Of a stretch of 64,000 nt of DNA, positions 1-7,226 are shown in pieces. Under the pieces are notes generated by a model. It searched no databases and was not told where the DNA came from. It was given only the letters and a program-made list of their open reading frames with translations. The translations under genes and the position numbers were made by a program. Each line of letters opens with the position of its first letter. Position 1 is the stretch's first letter. This DNA is from Aeromicrobium erythreum (GTDB taxonomy: Bacteria; Actinomycetota; Actinomycetes; Propionibacteriales; Nocardioidaceae). The DNA lies in NCBI RefSeq assembly GCF_001509405.1, contig NZ_CP011502.1, forward strand, positions 1,240,001 through 1,304,000. Direction: 5' to 3'.

Positions 1-1351
1 AGCGGAACGGTGCCGTCGCGTTGAGCTGGCACAGCACGCCGACGCCACCCAGCCAGACGCGGTGGATGAGCAGGTACTCCGGCGGCAGGTTGATCTTCAT
101 CGACGTCGACATGCCCTCGCCGCCGAGGCCGACCCGGCCTGCTTGCTCACGCAGCCAGGCCCTCGAGAACGTGAACGTCGGGGCGCCCGCCGGCTCGACG
201 AACGGCGCGATGTACCCGGCCATCACCTCGGGATCGATCTTGGTGCCGGGACGCAGGAACCCCTCGCTGCGCAGGTGGTCGGTCACCGCCTGCGCGTCGC
301 CCGCCAGCGCGGCGGTGAGGAGCGGGCCGAGTGCGGGAGGCAGCCCGTCGGGCAGGTGTGCCACCGCACCGAAGTCGACGACGCCGAGACGTCCGTCGGG
401 GAGCACACGGAAGTTGCCGGGGTGCGGGTCGGCGTGCAGCAGCCCGACGCGGTCGGGGCTGGTGAGCAGGAACCGCACGTAGCGCTCGCCGTAGCGGTCG
501 CGGTCGTCCTGGCTGCCGTCGCGGATGAGGTCGGCCAGCGAGCCGGTGGACTCCATCCAGCTGCTCACGAGCACGCGCTCGGTCCCGTGCACGACGCTCG
601 GCACGAAGATCTCGGCGTCGTCGGCGTACTCCTCGTGGAAGCGCTGCTGTGCGGCGGCCTCGAGCGTGTAGTCGAGCTCCTCGACCACCCGGTCCTCGAG
701 CTCCTGCAGCAGCGCCTTGACGTCGATGCCCGGCGCGAGGACCCCGAGCAGCCGGGAGATGCGCGACAGCTGACGCAGGTCCGAGCGCAGCGCCTTCGCG
801 GCACCGGGGTACTGCATCTTGACGGCCACCTCGCGTCCGTCGTGCCACCGACCGCGGTGCACCTGCCCGATGGAGGCCGCCGCGGCGGGCTGATCGCCGA
901 CCTCGACGAGCCGGTCGCGCCAGTCGCCGCCGAGCTCGGCGGTCAGCTGACGGTGCACGACGTCGACCGGCATGGGCGGGGCGGCGTCCTGCAGACGGGT
1001 GAGCGTCTCTCGGTAGGGCGCTGCGATCTCCTCGGGCAGCGCCGCCTCGAAGATGCTCATGGCCTGGCCCATCTTCATGGCGCCGCCCTTGAGCTGGCCC
1101 AGCACGCTGAACACCTGCTCGGCGGTGCGCCGCTGCACCTCGGTCAGCACGGCGTCGGCGGGCGCGCCGCCGATCCGCCGGCCCATGCCGAGGGCGGTGC
1201 GGCCCGCGAACCCGACCGGCAGGGCCGCGAGCTTCGCGCCACGCGTGAACGCCCCGACCGGGAGCGACGACCGACTCCGGCGGCCAGTGCCGCGGTCGTC
1301 CGTCGTGTCGTCCGGCTCCTGTGGCTCCACGTCTTCCAGGATAGGTGCCAT
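1..1351 (-). CDS. ABC1/AarF (UbiB-like) atypical kinase, 3' end outside window
   Basis: About 450 residues are visible and the gene continues past the left edge. The fold is the ABC1/UbiB atypical kinase. Signatures seen are the KxGQ motif (KMGQ, about residue 92), the alanine-rich nucleotide loop AAAASIGQVH (about 156-164), the lysine in VAVKMQYPG (about 177), the catalytic-loop segment HADPHPGNF and the metal-binding VDFG. In other bacteria this family supports quinone biosynthesis; in actinobacteria the substrate is unknown. The ATG at 1351 lies 4 nt beyond the stop of the cyclodehydratase-like gene, so the two are probably co-transcribed. The position next to that gene and a YgjP-type peptidase is a conserved actinobacterial arrangement. 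Family call is secure; role is not. Confidence 0.93.
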   Translation of the reverse strand, partial: MAPILEDVEPQEPDDTTDDRGTGRRSRSSLPVGAFTRGAKLAALPVGFAGRTALGMGRRIGGAPADAVLTEVQRRTAEQVFSVLGQLKGGAMKMGQAMSIFEAALPEEIAAPYRETLTRLQDAAPPMPVDVVHRQLTAELGGDWRDRLVEVGDQPAAAASIGQVHRGRWHDGREVAVKMQYPGAAKALRSDLRQLSRISRLLGVLAPGIDVKALLQELEDRVVEELDYTLEAAAQQRFHEEYADDAEIFVPSVVHGTERVLVSSWMESTGSLADLIRDGSQDDRDRYGERYVRFLLTSPDRVGLLHADPHPGNFRVLPDGRLGVVDFGAVAHLPDGLPPALGPLLTAALAGDAQAVTDHLRSEGFLRPGTKIDPEVMAGYIAPFVEPAGAPTFTFSRAWLREQAGRVGLGGEGMSTSMKINLPPEYLLIHRVWLGGVGVLCQLNATAPFR

Positions 1352-1355
1352 CGGC

Positions 1356-2156
1356 TCAGGCGTCCCGGTGGAGCAGGCTCGTGCAGCCCTCGTGGACCGG
1401 GACCGGTTCGCGCACGACGTCGCGTCCGCGCAGGTGGAGCACGCCACCCACCGTCTCGGGACGATCCGGTCCGGCGCAGGCCGCCGTCTGCTCGGCGACC
1501 GCGGCGGCGAGGCGGTGCAGCAGGACCGGCCCCGGCGACGGTGGGGGAGCGGCGACGAGCGGGCGACCGAGCTGCCTCACCACCGCGGCCCACGTCGGGT
1601 CCGCGGCGGCGCGTGCGGCGTCGTGGCACCCGAGGCACGACGTGTTGCCCGCGACCGTCAGCGGACCGACGCGGGCCCAGTGCTCGTCGACCACGACGGG
1701 CAGGACCGGCAGACCGGTCTCGACCGCTCGCGCCACCCAGTGCCGGTCGGGCTCGCCGGCCGCGACCAGCAGGAGCAGCGCGGCGTCGCCGACCGGGTCG
1801 GGCCGCAGCCCCAGCGCGTCGACCGCGCCCGCCACGACCTGTGCGACGTGCTCGCTGCCCGCCCACGCCCGGATGCGGACCGAGAGGCGCGGCAGCGTGG
1901 GGGGCGGACCAGGCCGCAGCGCGCCACGGGCCACCAGGTGCTGCACGACCGAGCGCGGGTCGTCCTCGAGCTCCGGGACCCTCTCCCGGGCCAGTCGCTC
2001 GACGGACTCCAGGCTGCGACCGTCGAGCAGCCGGAGGAGGGCGAGGAGACCCGGTCGGTCGGTGAGCACCACGTCGGGTCGGCCGACGACGGTCAGTCGT
2101 CGCGCGTCACGACGCACGACGTCGGCTCCCGGGAGGAGGACGGGCCGCAACGTCAT
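1356..2156 (-). CDS. Cyclodehydratase-like / TOMM leader-binding domain protein (orphan)
   Basis: A 266-residue protein resembling the docking half of azole/azoline (TOMM) cyclodehydratases, a degenerate ThiF/E1-like fold. The segment NTSCLGCHDAARAAADP carries the Cys-x2-Cys pair and the helix that usually follows it. There is no ATP-binding glycine motif. The ATG at 2156 is chosen because AAGGTGG sits 5 nt upstream; the frame is open further up but that part is proline/serine-rich and unlike protein. No YcaO partner or precursor peptide is visible, so peptide modification is not implied. It lies directly upstream of the ABC1 kinase gene in an apparent operon. Confidence 0.8.
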   Translation of the reverse strand: MTLRPVLLPGADVVRRDARRLTVVGRPDVVLTDRPGLLALLRLLDGRSLESVERLARERVPELEDDPRSVVQHLVARGALRPGPPPTLPRLSVRIRAWAGSEHVAQVVAGAVDALGLRPDPVGDAALLLLVAAGEPDRHWVARAVETGLPVLPVVVDEHWARVGPLTVAGNTSCLGCHDAARAAADPTWAAVVRQLGRPLVAAPPPSPGPVLLHRLAAAVAEQTAACAGPDRPETVGGVLHLRGRDVVREPVPVHEGCTSLLHRDA

Positions 2157-2564
2157 GACCGCCACCTTGCGGGGCTCGACGGGTGCGGACCAGCGGGCGT
2201 CCACAGCGCCCACGGAGGCATCCAGGGGGCCGGACGTGCGAGAGCCGGGCTCCCGAGGGTCTGCCTTCCCCTGCGGACCTGATTCGGGAGCCCGGCTGAG
2301 GACACCGTAGGGGTCCCAGAGGGGCGCGTCAACCGACTTGGCAGAACCGTTGTCCACTCCTGTGGACAAGTCTGTGGGGAAGATGTGCGCATCGCCGTCG
2401 GTCGGTGTGGACGGCCCGTGGACAGACGGGTCTGAGCCGGTGGAGACCGACGTTCCGACGGTACGGAACCGCCTCCTGACCTGCGACGGGACGGCCTCGA
2501 CCACGCCCGGCGGATGTGGACGAAGATTCCTCGTCCGTCGGAGCCCTCGGCTACCGTCCAGGGC
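2157..2564. promoter_or_regulatory. Divergent intergenic region with DnaA-box-like sites
   Basis: This region separates the leftward cyclodehydratase-like/ABC1 operon from the rightward metallopeptidase gene. It contains the perfect inverted repeat TTGTCCACTCCTGTGGACAA (2350-2369). Its right arm plus the preceding T is an exact actinobacterial DnaA box (TGTGGACAA). Further TGTGGAC copies lie at 2406-2412 and 2514-2520, with CGTGGAC at 2418-2424. A TACCGT hexamer at 2552-2557, 7 nt before the GTG at 2565, fits a leaderless -10 for the metallopeptidase. No gene is seen here. Confidence 0.5.
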
Positions 2565-3056
2565 GTGGGTGAGGTGGAGATCAGGCGCAGCACGCGACGT
2601 CGTCGCACCATCCAGGCGTACCGCGACGGCGACCGCACGATCGTGCTCGTGCCCGCCCACCTGTCACCCGAGCAGGAGCGCGAGGAGGTCGCGCGGCTCG
2701 TGGCCCGTCTCGACGCCCGCGTCGCTCGGACCCCGGCCGGCGACGAGGAGCTGATGGCCCGCGCGCGCACCCTGTCGGATCGCTACCTCCAAGGTCGCGC
2801 GGTGCCCACCTCGGTGCGGTGGGTCACCAACCAGACGCAGCGCTGGGGCTCCTGCACCGCGGCCACGGGGGCCATCCGCATCTCCGACCGCGTCCGCGAC
2901 ATGCCCGACTACGTCGTCGACCACGTCGTCCTTCACGAGCTCGCCCACCTCATCGAGCCCAACCACTCCCCGCGGTTCTGGGCGCTGCTGGCGGACTACC
3001 CGCACGCGGTCAAGGCCGAGGGGTTCCTCGAAGGCGTGTCCTGGCAGCAGCGATGA
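2565..3056 (+). CDS. YgjP/M48-type zinc metallopeptidase-like protein
   Basis: A 163-residue protein of the YgjP (WLM/M48-like) family. The zinc site is HELAHL, with a further histidine in EPNHSPRFW; the upstream RWGSCTAATGAIRIS segment is typical of the family. The N-terminus EVEIRRSTRRRRTIQAYRDGD also fits. GTG 2565 is preferred over an in-frame ATG at 2514 because the protein match begins here and a leaderless-type -10 precedes it. Its 3' end overlaps the convergent NUDIX gene by 47 nt. Related proteins are annotated as peptidases or UTP pyrophosphatases; the substrate is uncertain. Confidence 0.87.
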   Translation: MGEVEIRRSTRRRRTIQAYRDGDRTIVLVPAHLSPEQEREEVARLVARLDARVARTPAGDEELMARARTLSDRYLQGRAVPTSVRWVTNQTQRWGSCTAATGAIRISDRVRDMPDYVVDHVVLHELAHLIEPNHSPRFWALLADYPHAVKAEGFLEGVSWQQR

Positions 3057-3564
3057 GCGCCAGCGTGTCGGCATCGGTCGGCTCCACAGGATCGTCGACA
3101 CCGAACCAGGCCACCGGGTCCTCGTCCTCGGCCACGACGGGCTCGGCGTCGACGGGGGCCACGGCGAGGAGCTGGACGTCGAGATGGTGGCCGCCGGGGG
3201 AGCAGAACGGCACGGCGTGCCGCGAGAGACGCAGCGGGTCGGGGTCGACCTGCAGGCCCGCGATGCCCGTCTCCTCCAGTGCCTCGCGTGCGGCGGCGTC
3301 GACCAGGCTCGCGTCGTCGGCCTCGCAGTGCCCGCCGGTCTGCAGCCACATCCCCGCCTTGCGGTGACGCACCAGCAGCACGCGCTGAGCGTCGGCCGTC
3401 ATCACGAGCGCGCTCGCCGTCACGTGGTCGGGCCGGCAGGGGCGCAGCATCCCGTCAGGGTGCGCGGCGAGGTGAGCCAGGTACGCCACGCGCAGCCGTT
3501 CCTGGCCTGCGTCGGGTGCCGTCCAGGCCGCCAGCGTGCGCGTCGCGTCGGCGTGCAGGGTCAC
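3010..3564 (-). CDS. NUDIX hydrolase
   Basis: A 184-residue protein with a full Nudix box beginning GGHCEADD and continuing through REALEETGI (G-x5-E-x7-RE-x2-EE-x-G), so it should cleave a nucleoside diphosphate linked to another moiety with Mg2+. Specificity cannot be read. The GTG start at 3564 overlaps the stop of the upstream zincin_2 gene (stop 3561-3563) in a GTGA overlap, indicating translational coupling. The end overlaps the convergent metallopeptidase gene. Confidence 0.9.
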   Translation of the reverse strand: MTLHADATRTLAAWTAPDAGQERLRVAYLAHLAAHPDGMLRPCRPDHVTASALVMTADAQRVLLVRHRKAGMWLQTGGHCEADDASLVDAAAREALEETGIAGLQVDPDPLRLSRHAVPFCSPGGHHLDVQLLAVAPVDAEPVVAEDEDPVAWFGVDDPVEPTDADTLALIAAARTRLRGTPRP

Positions 3565-4940
3565 CGGGCGTCGCCGGTGCCGGGCTCGTCGTCGCGGCCC
3601 GGGGTGCCGTCGCCGGCCTCGCCGGACAGCAGCTCGTCGAGCGCGGCGTCGAAGTCGTCGTCGCCGGACTCGCCGCTCGCGAAGCCGAGCGGGTCGTCGA
3701 GGTCGGCCGCGGTCGGCATGAGGTCGGGGTGGGTCCAGGCGGCGTCTCGTGCGGCCGGACCCTGACGGTCGCGGACCGCGGCCCACAGGTTCGCGGCGTC
3801 GCGCAGACGACGCGGACGCAGCTCCAGGCCCACGAGCGACGCGAAGGTCTGCTCGGCGGGACCGCCGGTGGCGCGGCGACGGCGGACCGCCTCCGCCAGG
3901 GCCGGCGCCGACGGCATGTCGCGCGCGGCCTGCGAGACGACCTCGTCGACCCAGCCCTCCACGAAGGCGAGCAGCGTCTCGAGCCGCTCGACCGCGTGCT
4001 GCTGGCCGGGGGTGCGGCGCGGCTCGAACAGGCCGCCCTGCATCGCCTCGGCGATCGCCTCGGGACGGCTGGGGTCGATCTCGCGCACCTGCGCCTCGAT
4101 CGCCTCCACGTCGATCTGGGTCCCCGCGCCGAACTCGTCGATGGCGCCGACCAGGGCCTGCTCGAGCCACGGTGCGTGCGCGAAGAGCCGGTGGTGCGCG
4201 CACTCGCGCAGGGTGACGTAGAGCAGCACGTCGGCCGACGAGTGCTCGAGGCCCTCGCCGAAGGCCTCGACGTTGTGCGGGAGCACGGCGGCCACGCGGC
4301 TCGGACCCATGGGCAGGCCGATGTCGGTCGACGACAGCACCTCGGTGGCCAGACCCGCGAGGCCCTGGCCGATCTGCTGCGCGAACATGGCGCTGCCGGC
4401 CTGGTTCAGCATCCCGATGAGCGGGCCGGCCATGGCCCGTGCCTCGTCGGGGATGGCCTGCGCGATCGCCCCCACCACGTTGTCGGCGATGGGCTCCATG
4501 AGGCGTCGCCACGAGGTGCCGGTGGCCTCGACCCACTCCGCGCGGCTCCACGCGACGGACGACGTCGTGGCGGCGGGGACGTCCGTGACGCGGTCGAGCC
4601 ACGTCTCGGCGAGCCGGACGGCGTCGGCGACCGCCCCGACCTGACCCGCGTGCGGCGACGGGTCGGGGCCGGCAGCGGCGAGCGTGCGGCGCGCGACGTC
4701 GCGGGCGGTGTCGAAGTCGACGGAGCCGTCCTGCGTGGCGCCGCTGAACAGCTGCTGCATCTGCCCGAAGATCGCGCCGAGGTCGGGTGCCTGGCCGGCG
4801 GGCCCGCCGGCGGCGCCGGGGATCCCGCCGAGTGCCCCGAAGACCTGCTCGAAGGGCGTCCCGGCGAAGGGGTTGGGCTGCTGCGGCTCCCGGTTGTCCT
4901 CGGAGGAGGAGTCGTCGCGGTCGTCAGGTGTGTCGGCCAT
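3561..4940 (-). CDS. Zinc-dependent metalloprotease-like protein (zincin_2 / DUF2342)
   Basis: A 459-residue protein of the actinobacterial zincin_2/DUF2342 family. The N-terminus is acidic, proline/glutamine-rich and low complexity (MADTPDDRDDSSSEDN...). The core contains LRECAHHRLFAHAPWL, the position of the metal-binding helix; a textbook HExxH is absent, as in many family members, so peptidase activity is doubtful. The ATG at 4940 is the first methionine preceding the family-like sequence. The stop overlaps the NUDIX start. The upstream neighbour moaE is divergent. Confidence 0.85.
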   Translation of the reverse strand: MADTPDDRDDSSSEDNREPQQPNPFAGTPFEQVFGALGGIPGAAGGPAGQAPDLGAIFGQMQQLFSGATQDGSVDFDTARDVARRTLAAAGPDPSPHAGQVGAVADAVRLAETWLDRVTDVPAATTSSVAWSRAEWVEATGTSWRRLMEPIADNVVGAIAQAIPDEARAMAGPLIGMLNQAGSAMFAQQIGQGLAGLATEVLSSTDIGLPMGPSRVAAVLPHNVEAFGEGLEHSSADVLLYVTLRECAHHRLFAHAPWLEQALVGAIDEFGAGTQIDVEAIEAQVREIDPSRPEAIAEAMQGGLFEPRRTPGQQHAVERLETLLAFVEGWVDEVVSQAARDMPSAPALAEAVRRRRATGGPAEQTFASLVGLELRPRRLRDAANLWAAVRDRQGPAARDAAWTHPDLMPTAADLDDPLGFASGESGDDDFDAALDELLSGEAGDGTPGRDDEPGTGDAR

Positions 4941-5023
4941 GGGGCCAGCGTATCGAGGCGGCCCCACGGGGTCGGGTCGTTCACCGCTGCCCGCGCTGGG
5001 CGGCGCAGCGCGGTCGCGCCGAC

Positions 5024-5040
5024 TACGGTGGTGTCCCATG
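5024..5040 (+). promoter_or_regulatory. Leaderless promoter (-10) of moaE
   Basis: TACGGT at 5024-5029 lies 8 nt before ATG 5038 and no Shine-Dalgarno sequence precedes the start, which is the usual layout of leaderless actinobacterial transcripts. No clear -35 is seen. Confidence 0.45.
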
Positions 5041-5460
5041 AGCACGGTCCGCCTGGTCGACGTCCGCGACACCGCCCTGAGCCTCGACGAGGTCTTCACC
5101 GCGGTGCGCGACCCGCACGCCGGCGGCGTCGCCCTGTTCGTCGGCACGGTGCGCGATCACGACGGTGGGCAGGACGTCAGCGCCCTCTCCTACAGCGCGC
5201 ACCCGAGCGCGGTCGAGCGGCTGCGCGAGGTCGCGGAGCGGGTCGCGGCGGAGGAGGACGTCGTCGCGGTCGCCGCGGTGCACCGGGTCGGCGACCTGCA
5301 GATCGGCGACCTCGCGGTCGTCGTGGGCGTGTCCGCCGCCCACCGGGCCGAGGCGTTCGTCGGTGCCCGCCGCCTGATCGACGAGCTCAAGGCCGAGGTG
5401 CCGGTGTGGAAGCACCAGACGTTCGAGACCGGCGACGCCGTGTGGGTCGGGGCCTGTTGA
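5038..5460 (+). CDS. moaE: Molybdopterin synthase catalytic subunit MoaE
   Basis: A 140-residue cytoplasmic protein, the normal MoaE length. With MoaD it forms molybdopterin synthase and inserts sulfur into precursor Z (cPMP). Visible signatures are ALFVGTVRDHDGG near the N-terminus, the HRVGDLQIGD segment, and the C-terminal EVPVWKHQ with the active-site lysine. It stands alone with no moaD or other moa gene nearby, starts leaderlessly, and is transcribed toward the Lon-like gene 35 nt downstream. Confidence 0.95.
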   Translation: MSTVRLVDVRDTALSLDEVFTAVRDPHAGGVALFVGTVRDHDGGQDVSALSYSAHPSAVERLREVAERVAAEEDVVAVAAVHRVGDLQIGDLAVVVGVSAAHRAEAFVGARRLIDELKAEVPVWKHQTFETGDAVWVGAC

Positions 5461-5495
5461 CCGGCGCAGTTGTCGTCGAACTCTAGGGTGGAGCC

Positions 5496-6617
5496 GTGCC
5501 CGACGACCCTGGACGAGACACCGCCGTGCCCGAGGGCGCCCCGCACGACCCTGACGCCCACCGGCTGGGGCGTCGCTACGTCACCCTGCTCGTCGCGGGC
5601 GTGAGCGTCGTCGCCCTCACGTGCGTGGCCTTCCTGCTGCCTGCCCCGTACGTGACCATGCGTCCCGGCCCCGCGTTCGACACGTTCGGCGAGATCGGCG
5701 GCCGGCAGATGTTCACGTTCGGCAAGGGCGTGAAGACCTACCCCGTCGACGGTGCGCTCGACTTCACCACGGTCTCCGTCACCCGCGCCGACACGCACGT
5801 GAGTCTCGGGTCGGTCGTCGAGGCCTTCCTCACCTCCGACGTGGCCGTCGTGCCGCGCGACATCGTCTACCCCGACGACGAGTCGGCCGCGGCGTCGAAG
5901 GCCGAGGGCCAGGCGCAGCTCACCAGCTCCAAGGACAGCTCGCTCGTCGTCGCGCTCCGGGCCGCCGGGTACCGCGTGGGCGAGCGCGCGTCCGTCGCCG
6001 CTGTCGCGCAGGACGGTGCCGCAGCGGGCAAGCTGCAGCCGAAGGACGAGATCACTGCCGTCGACGGCCGACGTACCTCGTCCGCGGCGTCAGTGGTCGA
6101 GGCCGTCGGCCGGGTGAAGCCGGGCGCGACCGTCACGCTCGACGTCGTCCGCGGCGGCACGCAACGCACCGTCGACGTGACCACCCGCCCCGACCCGCGC
6201 GACGCCTCCGTCCCGCGCGTGGGGGTCTCGCTGGGCACCGTCTACGACTTCCCGATCGACGTCGAGAACAACGTCGGCGACGAGGTGGGCGGCCCCAGCG
6301 CTGGCACCATGTTCGCGCTCGCGATCTACGACCGCCTGACGCCCGGCTCGCTCACGGGAGGGCGCACCGTCGCGGGCACCGGCACCATGAGCCCCGACGG
6401 CACCGTCGGCCCCATCGGGGGCGTGCGGCAGAAGATCGCCGGCGCCGCGGCGGCCGGCGCCAAGGTGTTCCTGGTGCCCGACGCGAACTGCGCCGAGGCC
6501 GCGCAGGGCTCCGACCACGGCATGACGCTCGTGCGGGTGGCGACCTTCGACGAGGCCGTCAAGGAGCTCACGGCGCTCGCCGAGGATCCCGACGCCCGGG
6601 TCAGGACGTGCTCGTGA
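5496..6617 (+). CDS. Lon-like membrane-anchored PDZ serine protease (YlbL type)
   Basis: A 373-residue protein. One transmembrane helix (about residues 30-50, YVTLLVAGVSVVALTCVAFLL) anchors an extracytoplasmic part with a PDZ domain (about 155-235) and a Lon S16 catalytic domain. The serine is in GGPSAGTMFALAIYD and the lysine in VRQKIAGAAAAGAKVFLVP, so the Ser-Lys dyad is intact. GTG 5496 follows a TAGGGT hexamer at short range, suggesting a leaderless start. Its stop overlaps the next gene's GTG in a GTGA overlap. Confidence 0.93.
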   Translation: MPDDPGRDTAVPEGAPHDPDAHRLGRRYVTLLVAGVSVVALTCVAFLLPAPYVTMRPGPAFDTFGEIGGRQMFTFGKGVKTYPVDGALDFTTVSVTRADTHVSLGSVVEAFLTSDVAVVPRDIVYPDDESAAASKAEGQAQLTSSKDSSLVVALRAAGYRVGERASVAAVAQDGAAAGKLQPKDEITAVDGRRTSSAASVVEAVGRVKPGATVTLDVVRGGTQRTVDVTTRPDPRDASVPRVGVSLGTVYDFPIDVENNVGDEVGGPSAGTMFALAIYDRLTPGSLTGGRTVAGTGTMSPDGTVGPIGGVRQKIAGAAAAGAKVFLVPDANCAEAAQGSDHGMTLVRVATFDEAVKELTALAEDPDARVRTCS

Positions 6618-7162
6618 CGACGCCGGAGCAGGAGCCGCTGCCGTCCACGCCGTTGCGGCTGGCCGCGCTCGAGGTCGAGGCGCACGTGGCCGCGGACGGG
6701 TGGGACCAGGCGCCCCGCCTCTACGCGCTCGTGCGCACTGCCGCCCTCGTGGAGGCCGAGCCCTCGCTCGCGGCCCAGCTCGCCGTGCCGCTGCGCGACG
6801 CACCCGACGGCTTCACGACGATCGAGCAGGAGCTGCACCTCGCGGGTCGACCGCTCGAGGACGTGCTCGAGGAGATCCAGTGGCCTGACGCCGTCGACGG
6901 GTGCGCCGTCGTCGTCGAGCGCATCATGCTGCCGCCCGAGGCTGAGGAGGACCTCCCGTCCGACCCGGCCGCGGTCGCGGAGGCGGCCGCCCGCCACCCC
7001 GCCCGCCAGGACGTGCGCCTCGTGGCCGTCGTCGACCGAACGGGGGAGCGGCACAGCGCCGTGCGCGCCCGCACGCCCGCCGACGCCACCCTCCTCGAGG
7101 GCCCCGACCTGGTGCCCGGTCTGGTGCAGGCCCTGCTCCGCACCCTCGACCTGAACGCCTGA
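6614..7162 (+). CDS. PPA1309 family protein
   Basis: A 182-residue cytoplasmic protein of the actinobacterial PPA1309 family, which has no known function. Recognised from the segments LRLAALEVEAHVAADGWDQ, the WPDAVDGCAVVVERIMLPP core, the motif ERHSAVRART and the C-terminal PGLVQALLRTLDLN. It is translationally coupled to the Lon-like gene through a GTGA overlap and is followed after 64 nt by the UPF0182 gene, the order usual in this phylum. Confidence 0.88.
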   Translation: MTTPEQEPLPSTPLRLAALEVEAHVAADGWDQAPRLYALVRTAALVEAEPSLAAQLAVPLRDAPDGFTTIEQELHLAGRPLEDVLEEIQWPDAVDGCAVVVERIMLPPEAEEDLPSDPAAVAEAAARHPARQDVRLVAVVDRTGERHSAVRARTPADATLLEGPDLVPGLVQALLRTLDLNA

Positions 7163-7226
7163 CGTAGGCTCGCCCCACCGTCAGCCCCACCGCTGGACCC
7201 GACCCCAGAACGACACCTGGAGCCCC

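Noticed and set aside
62-2065. Long plus-strand open frame, 667 codons
   Set aside because: Antisense shadow of the ABC1 kinase and cyclodehydratase-like genes; its His/Arg/Gly-rich composition has no protein likeness.
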